Part shown: piece by piece, positions 7,850 through 15,404 of the stretch | Numbering within the stretch: the stretch's first letter is position 1 | How the letters are laid out: every line of letters starts with the position of its first letter | The notes under the pieces: model-generated | Databases searched by the model: none | What the model was told of the DNA's origin: nothing | The model's input: the letters and a program-made list of their open reading frames with translations, nothing else | Translations under genes and position numbers: made by a program | Assembly (NCBI GenBank): GCA_017549665.1 | Contig: JAFYUD010000242.1 | Coordinates: 1-17,725 of the forward strand | DNA: 17,725 nucleotides | Source: Clostridia bacterium | Lineage (GTDB): Bacteria > Bacillota_A > Clostridia > Oscillospirales > Acutalibacteraceae | Direction: 5' to 3'

Positions 7850-8745
7850 TGTGTATCAAGTCCGAAGTTGTGGATAAGACCTTCACGGTTTCTCCAGTCT
7901 TCCTTGACCTTTACCCAGCACTTGAGGTTGACCTTACAGCCGAGGAACTTTTCAAGCTCAATTCTTGCTCTTGTGGAAACCTTCTTGAGCATTGCACCGT
8001 TTTTGCCGATGATAATACCCTTGTGGCTGTCCTTTTCGCAGTAAATAGTAGCTTCAATATCAATAATATCTGCGTCGGGACGCTCCTTGAAGCGTTCGAT
8101 TGCAACTGCTGTACCGTGGGGAATTTCCTTGTCGATAAGACGAAGAAGCTTTTCTCTGATCATTTCAGATGCAATAACTTTTTCCGGCTGATCGGTAAGA
8201 GTGTCATCGGGGAAGAAATGCTCTGACTCGAATGCAAGATTCATAAGCTCGTCAAGAAGATCGTTCATTCCGTTTCCGTCAACAGCAGAAACGGGAACAA
8301 TCGCCTCAAAGTTGTACATCTGTGAGAACATCATGATTCTCTCCATAAGATCTTTCTTGTCGGGAATTGTATCAATCTTGTTGATAGCAAGAACTGCGGG
8401 GATTCTTTCCTTTATAAATCTGTCGATAAGCTCTTTTTCAGCCTGACGGATTTCACCCTTCGGCTCAACTACAAGAAGACATGCATCAACGTCATTGATA
8501 CTGTTGTCAACAGCCTTTACCATATTCTGACCAAGCTTTGTCTTGGGCTTATGGTAACCGGGAGTATCTGTGAAAACAAGCTGAGTGTTGTCCTTTGTGA
8601 GGACACCCATGATTCTTGTTCTTGTTGTCTGAGGCTTGGGAGAAACGATAGCGATTTTCTGGCCTAACAGACGGTTAAGTATAGTTGATTTGCCTGCGTT
8701 GGGGCAACCGACAATTGCAATAAATGCAGTTTTTGATGTATTCAA
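7846..8745 (-). CDS. era: GTPase Era
   Basis: This 299-aa protein is the canonical size for Era, the essential GTPase that binds the 3' end of 16S rRNA and helps 30S maturation. G1 is GCPNAGKS (13-20), the switch region holds QTTRTR (39-44), G3 is DTPG (60-63), G4 is NKID (122-125), and G5 is VSA (152-154). The C-terminal type-II KH domain contains the RNA-binding loop IIIGKNG (244-250) and the usual VKVKEDWRN ending. It begins 13 bp after the ybeY stop and overlaps recO by 4 bp. Placement beside ybeY matches their shared role in 16S rRNA processing. Confidence 0.97.
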   Translation of the reverse strand: MNTSKTAFIAIVGCPNAGKSTILNRLLGQKIAIVSPKPQTTRTRIMGVLTKDNTQLVFTDTPGYHKPKTKLGQNMVKAVDNSINDVDACLLVVEPKGEIRQAEKELIDRFIKERIPAVLAINKIDTIPDKKDLMERIMMFSQMYNFEAIVPVSAVDGNGMNDLLDELMNLAFESEHFFPDDTLTDQPEKVIASEMIREKLLRLIDKEIPHGTAVAIERFKERPDADIIDIEATIYCEKDSHKGIIIGKNGAMLKKVSTRARIELEKFLGCKVNLKCWVKVKEDWRNREGLIHNFGLDTQ

Positions 8746-8758
8746 TATTCTACCTCTT

Positions 8759-9256
8759 TTATTCTGTGTAGCTGTTGCTTCTGGGAAGACCTATCTGAGC
8801 TAATACGATTTCTTCTTTTTCTCTCATTCTTACAGCTTCAAGGCCGCCGTTTACATGGTCATAGCCGAGAAGATGAAGCATTGAATGAACTGTAAGGAAT
8901 GCGATTTCTCTCTGGAATGAGTGTCCGTATTCCTTGCTCTGTGCGAAAGCTGTTTCCATTGAAATAACGATGTCACCGAGCATTTTTGCACCTGTGTCAT
9001 TGTTTATGTCGTACTCACCGTTTTCACCGAGAGGGAAGGAGAGTACATCTGTTGAAGAATCAACATTTCTGAAATCTCTGTTGAGAGTATGTATTTCGTC
9101 GTTGTTGACGAAACGCACGCTGATTTCTGCTGAGCCTTCAAATTTTTCATTTCTGAGTACTGCGTTACAGCAGCGACGGACAAGCATTCTTGTGCCTGTG
9201 GGAATTTTGACTTCTTTCTGATCATCTGTGATGATAACTCTTATCTTGTCTTTCAT
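8759..9256 (-). CDS. ybeY: Endoribonuclease YbeY
   Basis: This 165-aa protein is a YbeY/UPF0054 metalloendoribonuclease, involved in 16S rRNA 3'-end maturation and 70S quality control. The zinc site [11 protein letters not shown] has all three His (H124, H128, H134). The family patterns [19 protein letters not shown] (46-64) and STDVLSFP (68-75) are intact, as is LGDIVIS (93-99). Its ATG overlaps the phoH stop as ATGA (9253-9256), so translation is probably coupled. In Bacillus the order is yqfC-yqfD-phoH-yqfF-ybeY-dgkA-cdd-era-recO; here yqfF, dgkA and cdd are absent between the neighbours. Confidence 0.96.
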   Translation of the reverse strand: MKDKIRVIITDDQKEVKIPTGTRMLVRRCCNAVLRNEKFEGSAEISVRFVNNDEIHTLNRDFRNVDSSTDVLSFPLGENGEYDINNDTGAKMLGDIVISMETAFAQSKEYGHSFQREIAFLTVHSMLHLLGYDHVNGGLEAVRMREKEEIVLAQIGLPRSNSYTE

Positions 9257-10218
9257 TTGCGTTTCTTAACCTCCTCATTTTTTTCATAAGCTTTGATTAT
9301 GTCCATAACAAGCTTGTGTCTTACAACGTCCTTTTCACTGAAGCGCACAGCCTGTATATCATCAACATTTTTAAGAATCTTAACGGCTTCAACAAGACCT
9401 GAACGTTTGCCGTCAGGCAGGTCAATCTGTGTTACGTCGCCTGTGACTACGATTTTTGAATTGAAACCGAGTCTTGTAAGAAACATTTTCATCTGTTCGG
9501 GAGTTGTATTCTGTGCTTCGTCGAGAATGATGAAGCTTTCGTCAAGTGTTCTGCCTCGCATGTAAGCAAGGGGGGCAACCTCAATACAACCTTTTTCCTG
9601 ATATCTCTGGAAGCTTTCAGCACCGAGCATATCAAAAAGTGCATCGTAAAGCGGTCTGAGATAAGGGTCAACCTTCTGCTGCAGGTCACCGGGAAGGAAA
9701 CCGAGCTTTTCACCTGCTTCGACTGCAGGTCTTGTGAGGATGATTCTGTTGACTTCTTTTGCTCTGAATGCGTTGACAGCCATTGCCACTGCAAGGTATG
9801 TTTTACCTGTACCTGCAGGACCTATGCCGAATACAACAGTGTTATTTTTTATCGCATCAATGTACTTTTTCTGACCGAGAGTTTTTGGCTTGACCGGCTT
9901 GCCCTTGGTTGTGATACAGATACAGTCGCCTGTTATCTCGCTGAGTCTTTCTTCACTGCCGTCCTTGACAAGTGAAATTACATAACCCACATTCTGTGAA
10001 TTGAGGGGTTCACCCTTATTGATGAGAGTGAGCAGACCTCCGATTGCACGTACTGCAGCAGAAACAGCTTCAATATCACCTGATACCTTAAGGTCGGAGC
10101 CTCTGTTGAGAACGGACACACCAAATTCCTTCTCGATAGTTTTAATGTTCTCATCAAAACTTCCGAAAAGTGCTACGGCATTTTCCATTCTGTCAATACT
10201 AACGGTTTGTTCGTACAT
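9253..10218 (-). CDS. phoH: PhoH family ATPase
   Basis: This 321-aa protein has the normal PhoH/PhoL length. The ATPase domain has Walker A GPAGTGKT (133-140), the family run [20 protein letters not shown] (162-181), the RGRTLD segment (221-226), Walker [13 protein letters not shown] (229-240) and sensor [10 protein letters not shown] (259-268). The N-terminal about 100 residues form the usual small alpha/beta, KH-like region. PhoH proteins are RNA-linked ATPases or helicases; coupling to ybeY and era fits an RNA-processing role, though the exact substrate is unknown. AGAGG at about 10225-10230 precedes the ATG. It has its own consensus-like promoter, so the block can be transcribed independently of the sporulation genes upstream. 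Confidence 0.95.
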   Translation of the reverse strand: MYEQTVSIDRMENAVALFGSFDENIKTIEKEFGVSVLNRGSDLKVSGDIEAVSAAVRAIGGLLTLINKGEPLNSQNVGYVISLVKDGSEERLSEITGDCICITTKGKPVKPKTLGQKKYIDAIKNNTVVFGIGPAGTGKTYLAVAMAVNAFRAKEVNRIILTRPAVEAGEKLGFLPGDLQQKVDPYLRPLYDALFDMLGAESFQRYQEKGCIEVAPLAYMRGRTLDESFIILDEAQNTTPEQMKMFLTRLGFNSKIVVTGDVTQIDLPDGKRSGLVEAVKILKNVDDIQAVRFSEKDVVRHKLVMDIIKAYEKNEEVKKRK

Positions 10219-10255
10219 TTTTACGCCTCTGATAACTTTTATTTTAACAGTGTAT

Positions 10256-10284
10256 ATTATACAATTACGGATAGTTTATCTCAA
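10256..10284 (-). promoter_or_regulatory. Sigma-A promoter of phoH-ybeY-era-recO
   Basis: In the 127-bp gap between yqfD and phoH, the minus strand has TTGAGA (10279-10284) and TATAAT (10256-10261) with a 17-bp spacer, about 37 bp before the phoH ATG. It gives vegetative transcription separate from yqfCD. I see no clear terminator for yqfD in the remaining AT-rich gap. Confidence 0.8.
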
Positions 10285-10345
10285 TATCAGAATTTTATCA
10301 ATTGTTTATAGAATTTTAAAAATTTATTGGCACATTTTAACAAAA

Positions 10346-11518
10346 CTATTCATTGTTGACTGTGAAATAATACTCAATACTGCTTGTTTCGTGGTTTATG
10401 TATATTGTCTGCAATGTTGTTGTATTATCAGAATATGTAATGTTTACATGCTTTGATTCATTTTCAGACTGTGCCATAATTTCTCTTTCGTTAAGAAAAA
10501 TTCCGTATCTGGAAAGCAGTTTTGCCTGAGAAGTGTTCAGTGTGATTTCTTCGTCGGAAAAAGTGTATGAAGTGTCAGTTATGATTCCTGCAGGTAATGA
10601 GATATTGTTATATTGAAGCATTGCTTTCTCCGTGCGGAGAATATCGGTACTTTCTTTGCTTTCGGGAGGAAACCTGAGTGTGAAAATTTCAGCAGAATAC
10701 CGTGTTTTTCTGCCGTTCAACTTTTTGCAGCTGATGCGGTAAGGTACAGTTTGTGAAATTTCTTTCTTTGTCCTGATAACGGCTTTTCCTCTTGCGTGTA
10801 CAAAGTCGGAAGACCCGTCAGCATGCTCAACAACACCGCTTATCAGTAACTCACCTTTTGTTACGGCATTTCCGGGCTTGAGTGCTGCTTCACCCTTATA
10901 TACCTCAAGCTTCAGTAATTCACCGTCTGCAGATGAAACGATGTTACATGGAGTTGTAAGGTCAAGAATCTCATTGCCTCCTGAGTTTTCAAGCACTTCA
11001 AGGGATACATTTGTCCCGTCTATGTTTACTGAAAACCAGTTGATATTTTCAATATCCGCTTTGATATTTTCCCTGACAGTATCGGGATTTATGAGGTGTC
11101 GAAATTTTCCTTGTTTCACTCCGTAAGCCTGAGCAATTGCGACAATCTGTTCATCGGTAAATTTTTCGTTGCCTGACACACTCACTGTCCATATACATGA
11201 TGAAAGAATAAATATTATAACTGCAGAAGCTGCAACACCTGCAATCAAGCCTTTTCTTTTAAGATAAGGTCTCAGAAGAAAGGGAAGACCGTGTTTTTCC
11301 GTTACTCTGAGCTTCATGCCTGACCGCCTTGCGCACGGTCGTATTTTTCTGTAGCATGAGATGCTTGTTTTTCCGTATAAAATACCCTGTGATGATTTTG
11401 CATCCCATACATTTATACCGTTCAGTGAGCAGAGATTGAGAAAACGTTCGGGAAATCCTCCTGCGCCTTCAAAAATAACAAAACCTGTGATAAATCTGAA
11501 AAATCTTAATAAAAACAC
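10346..11518 (-). CDS. yqfD: Sporulation protein YqfD
   Basis: This 390-aa protein is YqfD-like, a membrane protein made in the mother cell during sporulation. The N-terminal cytoplasmic domain (1-88) starts FFRFITGFVIFEGAGGFPERFLNLC as two joined YqfD-type segments, with KIRPCARRSGMKLRV at 58-72. One transmembrane helix (about 91-113) follows. The external part has a POTRA-like beta/alpha pattern (SVSGNEKFTDEQIV onward) and the VEGEL-type segments DGELLKLEVYKGEAALKPG and TKGELLISGVVE. The start codon is GTG (11516-11518), with AAGGA about 9 nt upstream. It is 12 bp downstream of yqfC and surely cotranscribed. Its exact function is not known; the family is linked to spore cortex/coat stage development. 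Confidence 0.88.
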   Translation of the reverse strand: MFLLRFFRFITGFVIFEGAGGFPERFLNLCSLNGINVWDAKSSQGILYGKTSISCYRKIRPCARRSGMKLRVTEKHGLPFLLRPYLKRKGLIAGVAASAVIIFILSSCIWTVSVSGNEKFTDEQIVAIAQAYGVKQGKFRHLINPDTVRENIKADIENINWFSVNIDGTNVSLEVLENSGGNEILDLTTPCNIVSSADGELLKLEVYKGEAALKPGNAVTKGELLISGVVEHADGSSDFVHARGKAVIRTKKEISQTVPYRISCKKLNGRKTRYSAEIFTLRFPPESKESTDILRTEKAMLQYNNISLPAGIITDTSYTFSDEEITLNTSQAKLLSRYGIFLNEREIMAQSENESKHVNITYSDNTTTLQTIYINHETSSIEYYFTVNNE

Positions 11519-11530
11519 AGAAATCAGTCC

Positions 11531-11803
11531 TTATGAAAAATCCATGGAAAGTACAGTACCTTTGATTACTGCCTGAGAATCAAAAAAAGTGTCCATTTCC
11601 AGATCGTTACCGTGGAAACGGACAATTCTGTCACCTAAATTTATTGCAATCACACTGTCTGAATATTCAACCATTCCCATGCAGCCATCAACAGAAACCT
11701 GAGTATTGCTGTGGAATTCGATTGTAAATATCTTATGTACCGCCCCTTCGGGAAGCTGAAGCTCCTCGGCAAATTTTTTTGCAAGATTGTCTTTTTTCTT
11801 CAT
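11531..11803 (-). CDS. yqfC: Sporulation protein YqfC
   Basis: The start at 11803 gives a 90-aa protein, close to the family's usual 90-95 aa; AGAGGTG lies about 7 nt upstream. An open frame extends 35 codons further up to 11908, but that part is a hydrophobic translation of the intergenic region with no ribosome site. The YqfC pattern is clear: VDGCMGMVEYSDSVIAINLG (38-57) followed by FHGNDLEMDTF and a final IKGTVLSMDF. It is a small soluble mother-cell sporulation protein that travels with yqfD. It is divergent from the ylbJ-like gene, and the two starts are 76 bp apart. Confidence 0.87.
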   Translation of the reverse strand: MKKKDNLAKKFAEELQLPEGAVHKIFTIEFHSNTQVSVDGCMGMVEYSDSVIAINLGDRIVRFHGNDLEMDTFFDSQAVIKGTVLSMDFS

Positions 11804-11819
11804 GGAAACACCTCTGTAA

Positions 11820-11847
11820 AATATATGTGTAAACTGCCATAAATAGC
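11820..11847 (-). promoter_or_regulatory. Possible sporulation (sigma-E-like) promoter of yqfCD
   Basis: On the minus strand CATATATT (11820-11827) resembles a sigma-E -10 box, and GCTATTT (11841-11847) is a loose -35, 13 bp apart. No good sigma-A pair is seen here, and yqfC/yqfD are sigma-E genes in Bacillus. The match is weak. Confidence 0.3.
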
Positions 11848-11879
11848 ACAACAGCAACATAATATATATCGGTGATGTT

Positions 11880-12923
11880 ATGAAAAGAAAGATAATGAAA
11901 TCGGTCATAATGTTTCTGACAGTTGTTTTTTCATTTCTTCTGATATGTGAAAAAGAAAATACTTCGGCAGCAGTAAGCAGGGCTCTGAGTATGTGCGGAG
12001 ATGTACTGATTCCTTCGTTGTTTCCGTTTATGACGGTGTCGGCATTTGCACTTGATTACGGACTTTATGATACGGACAGCAGACTCGTTGATTTTTTGAT
12101 GACGAAGGTATTCCGTCTGCCGTCTGTCTGTTTTCCAGCTTTGGTTTTCGGCTTTTCGGGCGGTTATCCGGTTGGCGCAAGAGTTGTGAGCACGCTTTAT
12201 GAAAGGGGGCAGATAGATGATTCACAGGCAAAACACCTGTTTTCATTCTGTGTGAATGCAGGGCCTGCATTTGCTGTTTCTGTTGCAGGAGGTATGCTTG
12301 CCGGCTCGCATACGGCAGGGATTATTATTTTATTGTCTGTAAGTCTGTCTTCATTACTGGTGGGATTCGTTTACGGCAGATTCAGAAAATGTGTTACGGA
12401 TGAAAAACTTGAATTTCCCGTAAAATATAATGGTATTGCTCAGTCACTTGTTGCTGCAGTGAATTCAGCAGGAAACGGGATTTTGTCAGTAAGCGGATGG
12501 GTACTTGCGTTTTCAGCATTTTCATCTGTATTCAGACAATTTATATCAAACGAAAAGCTTTGTCTTATATATGATTCCGTCTCAGAGGTCACGTCAGGTC
12601 TGTCCTCTGCTGCAAAAACAGGCGGAATGCCCATGGTTGCGGCGTGTGTTTCTTTCGGCGGACTGTGTGTGATGTGTCAGAATATTCCGCAGATAAAAAA
12701 ATGCGGAATGAAGATAAGTGAATACCTTCTGTTCCGCATTATAAACAGTATATTGAGTTTTTATGTCTGCAGACTGCTGCTGCAGATTTCTGATGTTACG
12801 GTTACTGTTTTCTCGTCTATGGAGCCTGCCATGCATTTTGCGCCTGCATCAGCTGCACTGCTGATTATGTGTGCTGTGCTGATGTGCGATGTGGTAAAAA
12901 TCAGGAGTCCTTATTTGTCTTGA
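11880..12923 (+). CDS. Sporulation integral membrane protein, YlbJ-like
   Basis: This 347-aa polytopic membrane protein has about eight hydrophobic segments and belongs with YlbJ, a sporulation membrane protein with nucleoside-recognition-domain (Gate) architecture. Signs are LIPSLFPFMTVSAF (43-56), the FGFSGGYPVGARVVS loop (90-104), FCVNAGPAF (about 122-130) and the second half SAAKTGGMPMVAACVSFGGL near 240-260. It is shorter than Bacillus YlbJ (about 408 aa) and may be a compact Clostridia version. The start at 11880 has a weak GGTGAT only 3 nt away; an ATG at 11895 is also possible. It is divergent from yqfC, suggesting shared sporulation timing. Its last 23 bp overlap the 3' end of the convergent TetR gene. 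Confidence 0.8.
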   Translation: MKRKIMKSVIMFLTVVFSFLLICEKENTSAAVSRALSMCGDVLIPSLFPFMTVSAFALDYGLYDTDSRLVDFLMTKVFRLPSVCFPALVFGFSGGYPVGARVVSTLYERGQIDDSQAKHLFSFCVNAGPAFAVSVAGGMLAGSHTAGIIILLSVSLSSLLVGFVYGRFRKCVTDEKLEFPVKYNGIAQSLVAAVNSAGNGILSVSGWVLAFSAFSSVFRQFISNEKLCLIYDSVSEVTSGLSSAAKTGGMPMVAACVSFGGLCVMCQNIPQIKKCGMKISEYLLFRIINSILSFYVCRLLLQISDVTVTVFSSMEPAMHFAPASAALLIMCAVLMCDVVKIRSPYLS

Positions 12924-13476
12924 GAAGCTTTTCGATGTAATCTATAAGCTGTTCCTTTGTACAGACATTTTCGTTACGGATCCACCAGCGCAGAAGCTCG
13001 CAGATGCCGCCTGTAAGGAACTGAGCCTTGATTTCTGCAGGGGTACTGAATACTTCGCCGTTTGCAGTAAGAATATTGATAAGATCAAACATTTCTTCAT
13101 AAATAATCTTGTGAAGTGATTCAATGAAATTATTGTTTGAAGAATTGATTGAAAGTCTGAGCATGACTTTGTTTGCTTCGATGAAGCTGATTACATTTTC
13201 AACAAGTACATGATAGGCATTCTGAAGGTCAGATGTGACATGTGCTTTTGCTCCGTTGTCGTAGAATTCACGAAGCTTTACTCTTGCAACATATTCCATG
13301 AAATCACTTTTGTCTGTAAAGTGCTTGTAGAATGTTGCACGATGAACCATTGCCCTGTCACAGATGTCCACTACTGAAATGTCGTCGTAGCTGTTGTTTT
13401 CCAGTAATTCAAACATAGCATCACAAAGAAGCTTGTGTGTGCGTCTGATTCTGAGATCTTCCTTTTTAGTTGTCAT
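12901..13476 (-). CDS. TetR/AcrR family transcriptional regulator
   Basis: The start at 13476 gives 191 aa; AGGCGG (13486-13491) is spaced about 9 nt from it, whereas the upstream GTG at 13485 would abut that site. The N-terminal TetR helix-turn-helix spans about 10-55: IRRTHKLLCDAMFELLENNS, then ISVVDICDRAMVHRATFYKHF. The C-terminal ligand/dimer region (60-190) is helical, with WWIRNE near the end as in TetR_C-type regulators of Firmicutes. Its target and ligand are unknown. The nearest divergent gene is groES, but that promoter has its own CIRCE site, so control of groES is unlikely. It overlaps the ylbJ-like gene tail to tail by 23 bp and has its own consensus promoter. Confidence 0.85.
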   Translation of the reverse strand: MTTKKEDLRIRRTHKLLCDAMFELLENNSYDDISVVDICDRAMVHRATFYKHFTDKSDFMEYVARVKLREFYDNGAKAHVTSDLQNAYHVLVENVISFIEANKVMLRLSINSSNNNFIESLHKIIYEEMFDLINILTANGEVFSTPAEIKAQFLTGGICELLRWWIRNENVCTKEQLIDYIEKLLKTNKDS

Positions 13477-13508
13477 AAATAACACCGCCTGTTGCCTGTA
13501 ATGAAGTA

Positions 13509-13537
13509 ATTATATATCACGTATCGACATTTGTCAA
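13509..13537 (-). promoter_or_regulatory. Consensus sigma-A promoter of the TetR gene
   Basis: Minus-strand TTGACA (13532-13537) and TATAAT (13509-13514) are both perfect, with a 17-bp spacer. I looked for a TetR-type palindrome around it and found none convincing. Confidence 0.82.
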
Positions 13538-13609
13538 TTATACAACAAGAAAATATTATTTTGTCTTAAGAAATATACTGATAAAAAGCAAAAAAATTTA
13601 AAAAAGGAC

Positions 13610-13638
13610 TTGATTTTTTGCTAAAAAATGGTTACAAT
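13610..13638 (+). promoter_or_regulatory. Sigma-A promoter of groES
   Basis: TTGATT (13610-13615) and TACAAT (13633-13638) have a 17-bp spacer. The expected start site, about 13645, falls within the CIRCE operator, as is usual for HrcA-controlled promoters. Confidence 0.85.
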
Positions 13639-13643
13639 ATGTA

Positions 13644-13670
13644 TTAGCACTCGAAACTATTGAGTGCTAA
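13644..13670. promoter_or_regulatory. CIRCE operator (HrcA-binding site)
   Basis: TTAGCACTC (13644-13652), nine bases, then GAGTGCTAA (13662-13670) is an exact match to the CIRCE inverted repeat. HrcA binds it and represses groESL until heat shock. It confirms that the following gene is the chaperonin operon start. Confidence 0.98.
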
Positions 13671-13703
13671 AATGATGATAATTAATTTCAGGAGGAATAT
13701 ACA

Positions 13704-14000
13704 ATGACACTTAAACCTTTAGGCGATAAAGTTGTAGTCAAGTTTGTTGAAGCAGAGGAGAAGACAAAGGGTGGTATCATCCTTTCATCAGCTGCTCAGG
13801 AAAAACCTCAGATTGCTGAAATCGTTGCAGTAGGCCCCGGCGGCGTTGTTGACGGTAAGGAAATCAAGATGGAAGTCAAGGTCATCCGCAGGGAGGCCGC
13901 TTGTGTCAAGCCGCAAAATGAACCTCTCAGTCATTTGCTCGTGCCTCGCAAATACCAGCTCTCCTTAAAAGGAGAGCCAAGTCCGCTGCGGCGGAATTAA
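13704..14000 (+). pseudogene. groES: Truncated groES fused to unrelated repeat sequence
   Basis: With AGGAGG (13690-13695) 8 nt upstream and a CIRCE promoter, this starts as a normal 10-kDa co-chaperonin: [14 protein letters not shown], then [20 protein letters not shown] and [18 protein letters not shown] to residue 60 (13883). A complete GroES is about 94 residues and would go on with a GDKVL-type segment and the C-terminal roof strands. Instead, residues 61-98 are a Pro/Arg-rich translation of hairpin repeat DNA up to a chance TAA at 14000. groEL, which should follow, is absent. The break is abrupt and coincides with the composition change, so the gene is cut by an assembly join or a rearrangement, not slowly decayed. 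The 98-residue product is unlikely to fold as GroES. Confidence 0.85.
13881..13890. other. Junction between two DNA segments of different composition
   Basis: groES homology ends after the GTC codon at 13881-13883. From 13884 onward the sequence is GC-richer and every downstream gene uses many GCC, CCC and ATC codons, unlike the genes upstream. No rest of groES and no groEL appear in the following 3.8 kb. Confidence 0.8.
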
Positions 14001-14170
14001 ATTCATGCTCCCGTAGGGCGCGTCGACCCCGGAGCGTCGCAAATCAGTTCCCTCCTCGGAGCATAGCTCCTGCGGTCGGTTGCTAAAAACATGCCACCGG
14101 CATGTTTTCTTAACGCACCGACGCTCCACTCGCTTGCGCTCGGTCGGTATGACATTTTAATATTAGGTAT
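13884..14170. repeat. Hairpin-rich non-coding repeat region
   Basis: I see no gene here. Nested hairpins follow each other: ATTTGC...GCAAAT near 13933-13954; GCTCTCCTT/AAGGAGAGC (13958-13977); TCCGC-TGCG-GCGGA (13982-13995); GGAGC-ATA-GCTCC (14058-14070); AAAACATGCC-ACC-GGCATGTTTT (14086-14108); ACCGAC...GTCGGT (14117-14148). The segment around CTCTCAGTCA and GGAGAGCCAAG resembles, from memory, a dispersed intergenic repeat of gut Clostridia. The 14086-14108 hairpin could also terminate transcription. Confidence 0.6.
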
Positions 14171-14171
14171 A

Positions 14172-14204
14172 AAAAATCCCGCATCACTGTGATGCGGAAT
14201 TTTT
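14172..14204 (-). terminator. Intrinsic terminator of the class-V aminotransferase gene
   Basis: CCGCATCA (14179-14186) pairs with TGATGCGG (14190-14197). Flanking A-run (14171-14176) and T-run (14200-14204) extend the stem with one mismatch, so it can work on both strands. It directly abuts the gene's TAA at 14203-14205. Confidence 0.8.
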
Positions 14205-15357
14205 ATTTCATCACTGAAATTTCTCTGACCGCGTGGATGGCGGCGTCGATTTCTTCTTCCGCCGTGAAAAATCCCGGGGTGAAGCGCACTGTGCCTTGGG
14301 GGTAGGTTTTCAGCGTTTGATGGGCAATGGGGGCGCAATGCAAGCCGCACCTCGTCATGATGCCAAAGTCCGACTCCAGATGCCATGTAGCCGCCGCATT
14401 ATCCATATTCTCAAAGCCGAGGGACACAACCGCCGTTCGTCCTTCCGCCGACTTTTTCCCCGCAATGCGGACATTTTCCACATCCGCAATACCCTTTATA
14501 AATCTCTCCGCCAGCGCCAGCTCATGCTCACGCAGCTTTTTTATTCCGATTTCCTCCAAAAATTTCAGGGAGGCGTTCAAGCCCATTATTCCCGGGAGAT
14601 TTTGCGTTCCCGCCTCAAACCTATCCGGCATAAATTCGGGAATTTCTATGCTATGGGATATGCTTCCGGTGCCTCCCGCAATCAGGGGCGCGATTTTCCC
14701 GACGCACTCATCCCTCACCAAAAAGCCGCCTATGCCCTGAGGCCCCAAAAGCCCCTTATGCCCCGCAAAGGCCAGAAAGTCTATGCACATTTCATCCATA
14801 TCTATGTCCAAAATGCCGCCGCTTTGGGCGCAGTCAACCGCAAAGCAAATTCCGTTTTCGCGGCAAAAACGGCCAACTTCCTTTATGGGCATTACTGTTC
14901 CGCAGACGTTGGAGGCATGGGTCATAACCACAAGCTTGGTGTTGGCTTTTATCTTGGCCTTGAATGCCTCAAAATCCAGAGAGCCATCCTCGGCGCAGGG
15001 TGCGCAGCTATACTCCGCTCCCCCCTTCTGCGCCACCGCAAGAGGCCGCATGACGGCATTATGCTCCATGGACGATGTAAGCACATGGTCTCCCGCCCGC
15101 AGATAACCGCTTATTATCTGGTTAAGGGATGCCGTTACGCCGGATGTGAAAACAACATTTTCCGCCTTTTTGAAATTGAAAAGTGAGCACAGCTGTTCCC
15201 GGGTTTCCAGCACCCGCTCCGCAACAGAGTAGGCACTTTGATAACCCCCGCGGGAGATGTTCACCCCTTCATCCTCTATATAGTTCAGCATGGCCCGTCC
15301 CACTCCCGGCGCTTTGGGGAAGGACGTGCTTCCGTTATCAAGGTAAATATTAGGCAT
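14203..15357 (-). CDS. Class-V aminotransferase, cysteine desulfurase/selenocysteine lyase-like
   Basis: This 384-aa PLP enzyme is a cysteine desulfurase family member (subgroup with the RCGLHCAP signature, TIGR01977-like). It would release sulfur or selenium from cysteine/selenocysteine as an enzyme-bound persulfide or selenide. Visible are YLDNGSTSFPK at the start, SMEHNAVMRPL with H99 stacking on PLP, D175 in FAVDCAQSGG, the Schiff-base lysine K201 in AGHKGLLGPQG, and FEAGTQNLPGI (247-257). The conserved C-terminal loop TRCGLHCAPIAH has C337 and C341, one of which is probably the sulfur/selenium-accepting cysteine. It is cytosolic. GGGGGTG (15364-15370) is 6 nt before the ATG. It is divergent from yedE-yedF-DUF3343, so it may supply or recover Se/S for those carriers; whether Se or S is the natural substrate is not decided by sequence. 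Confidence 0.88.
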   Translation of the reverse strand: MPNIYLDNGSTSFPKAPGVGRAMLNYIEDEGVNISRGGYQSAYSVAERVLETREQLCSLFNFKKAENVVFTSGVTASLNQIISGYLRAGDHVLTSSMEHNAVMRPLAVAQKGGAEYSCAPCAEDGSLDFEAFKAKIKANTKLVVMTHASNVCGTVMPIKEVGRFCRENGICFAVDCAQSGGILDIDMDEMCIDFLAFAGHKGLLGPQGIGGFLVRDECVGKIAPLIAGGTGSISHSIEIPEFMPDRFEAGTQNLPGIMGLNASLKFLEEIGIKKLREHELALAERFIKGIADVENVRIAGKKSAEGRTAVVSLGFENMDNAAATWHLESDFGIMTRCGLHCAPIAHQTLKTYPQGTVRFTPGFFTAEEEIDAAIHAVREISVMK

Positions 15358-15375
15358 TTATTTCACCCCCAGAAA

Positions 15376-15404
15376 ATTATAAACTTATATTCTCCCGCTG
15401 TCAT
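15376..15404 (-). promoter_or_regulatory. Possible promoter of the aminotransferase gene
   Basis: Minus-strand ATGACA (15399-15404) and TATAAT (15376-15381) have a 17-bp spacer. The start site would be only about 12 nt before the ATG, leaving a very short leader that begins at the ribosome site, so this is tentative. Confidence 0.4.

Noticed and set aside
11804..11908. A longer YqfC with a hydrophobic N-terminal extension.
   Set aside because: The extension has no ribosome site, overlaps the ylbJ-like start, and exceeds the family's usual length.
13476..13703. The TetR regulator controlling groES because of divergence.
   Set aside because: groES has a perfect CIRCE site and no TetR-type palindrome is visible in the shared gap.
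13884..14000. The 38 residues after groES residue 60 as a novel C-terminal domain.
   Set aside because: They are a Pro/Arg-rich translation of palindromic non-coding DNA and stop at a chance TAA.
14233..15186. A 317-codon open frame on the plus strand.
   Set aside because: It is the antisense shadow of the aminotransferase gene, whose PLP and cysteine motifs are intact on the minus strand.
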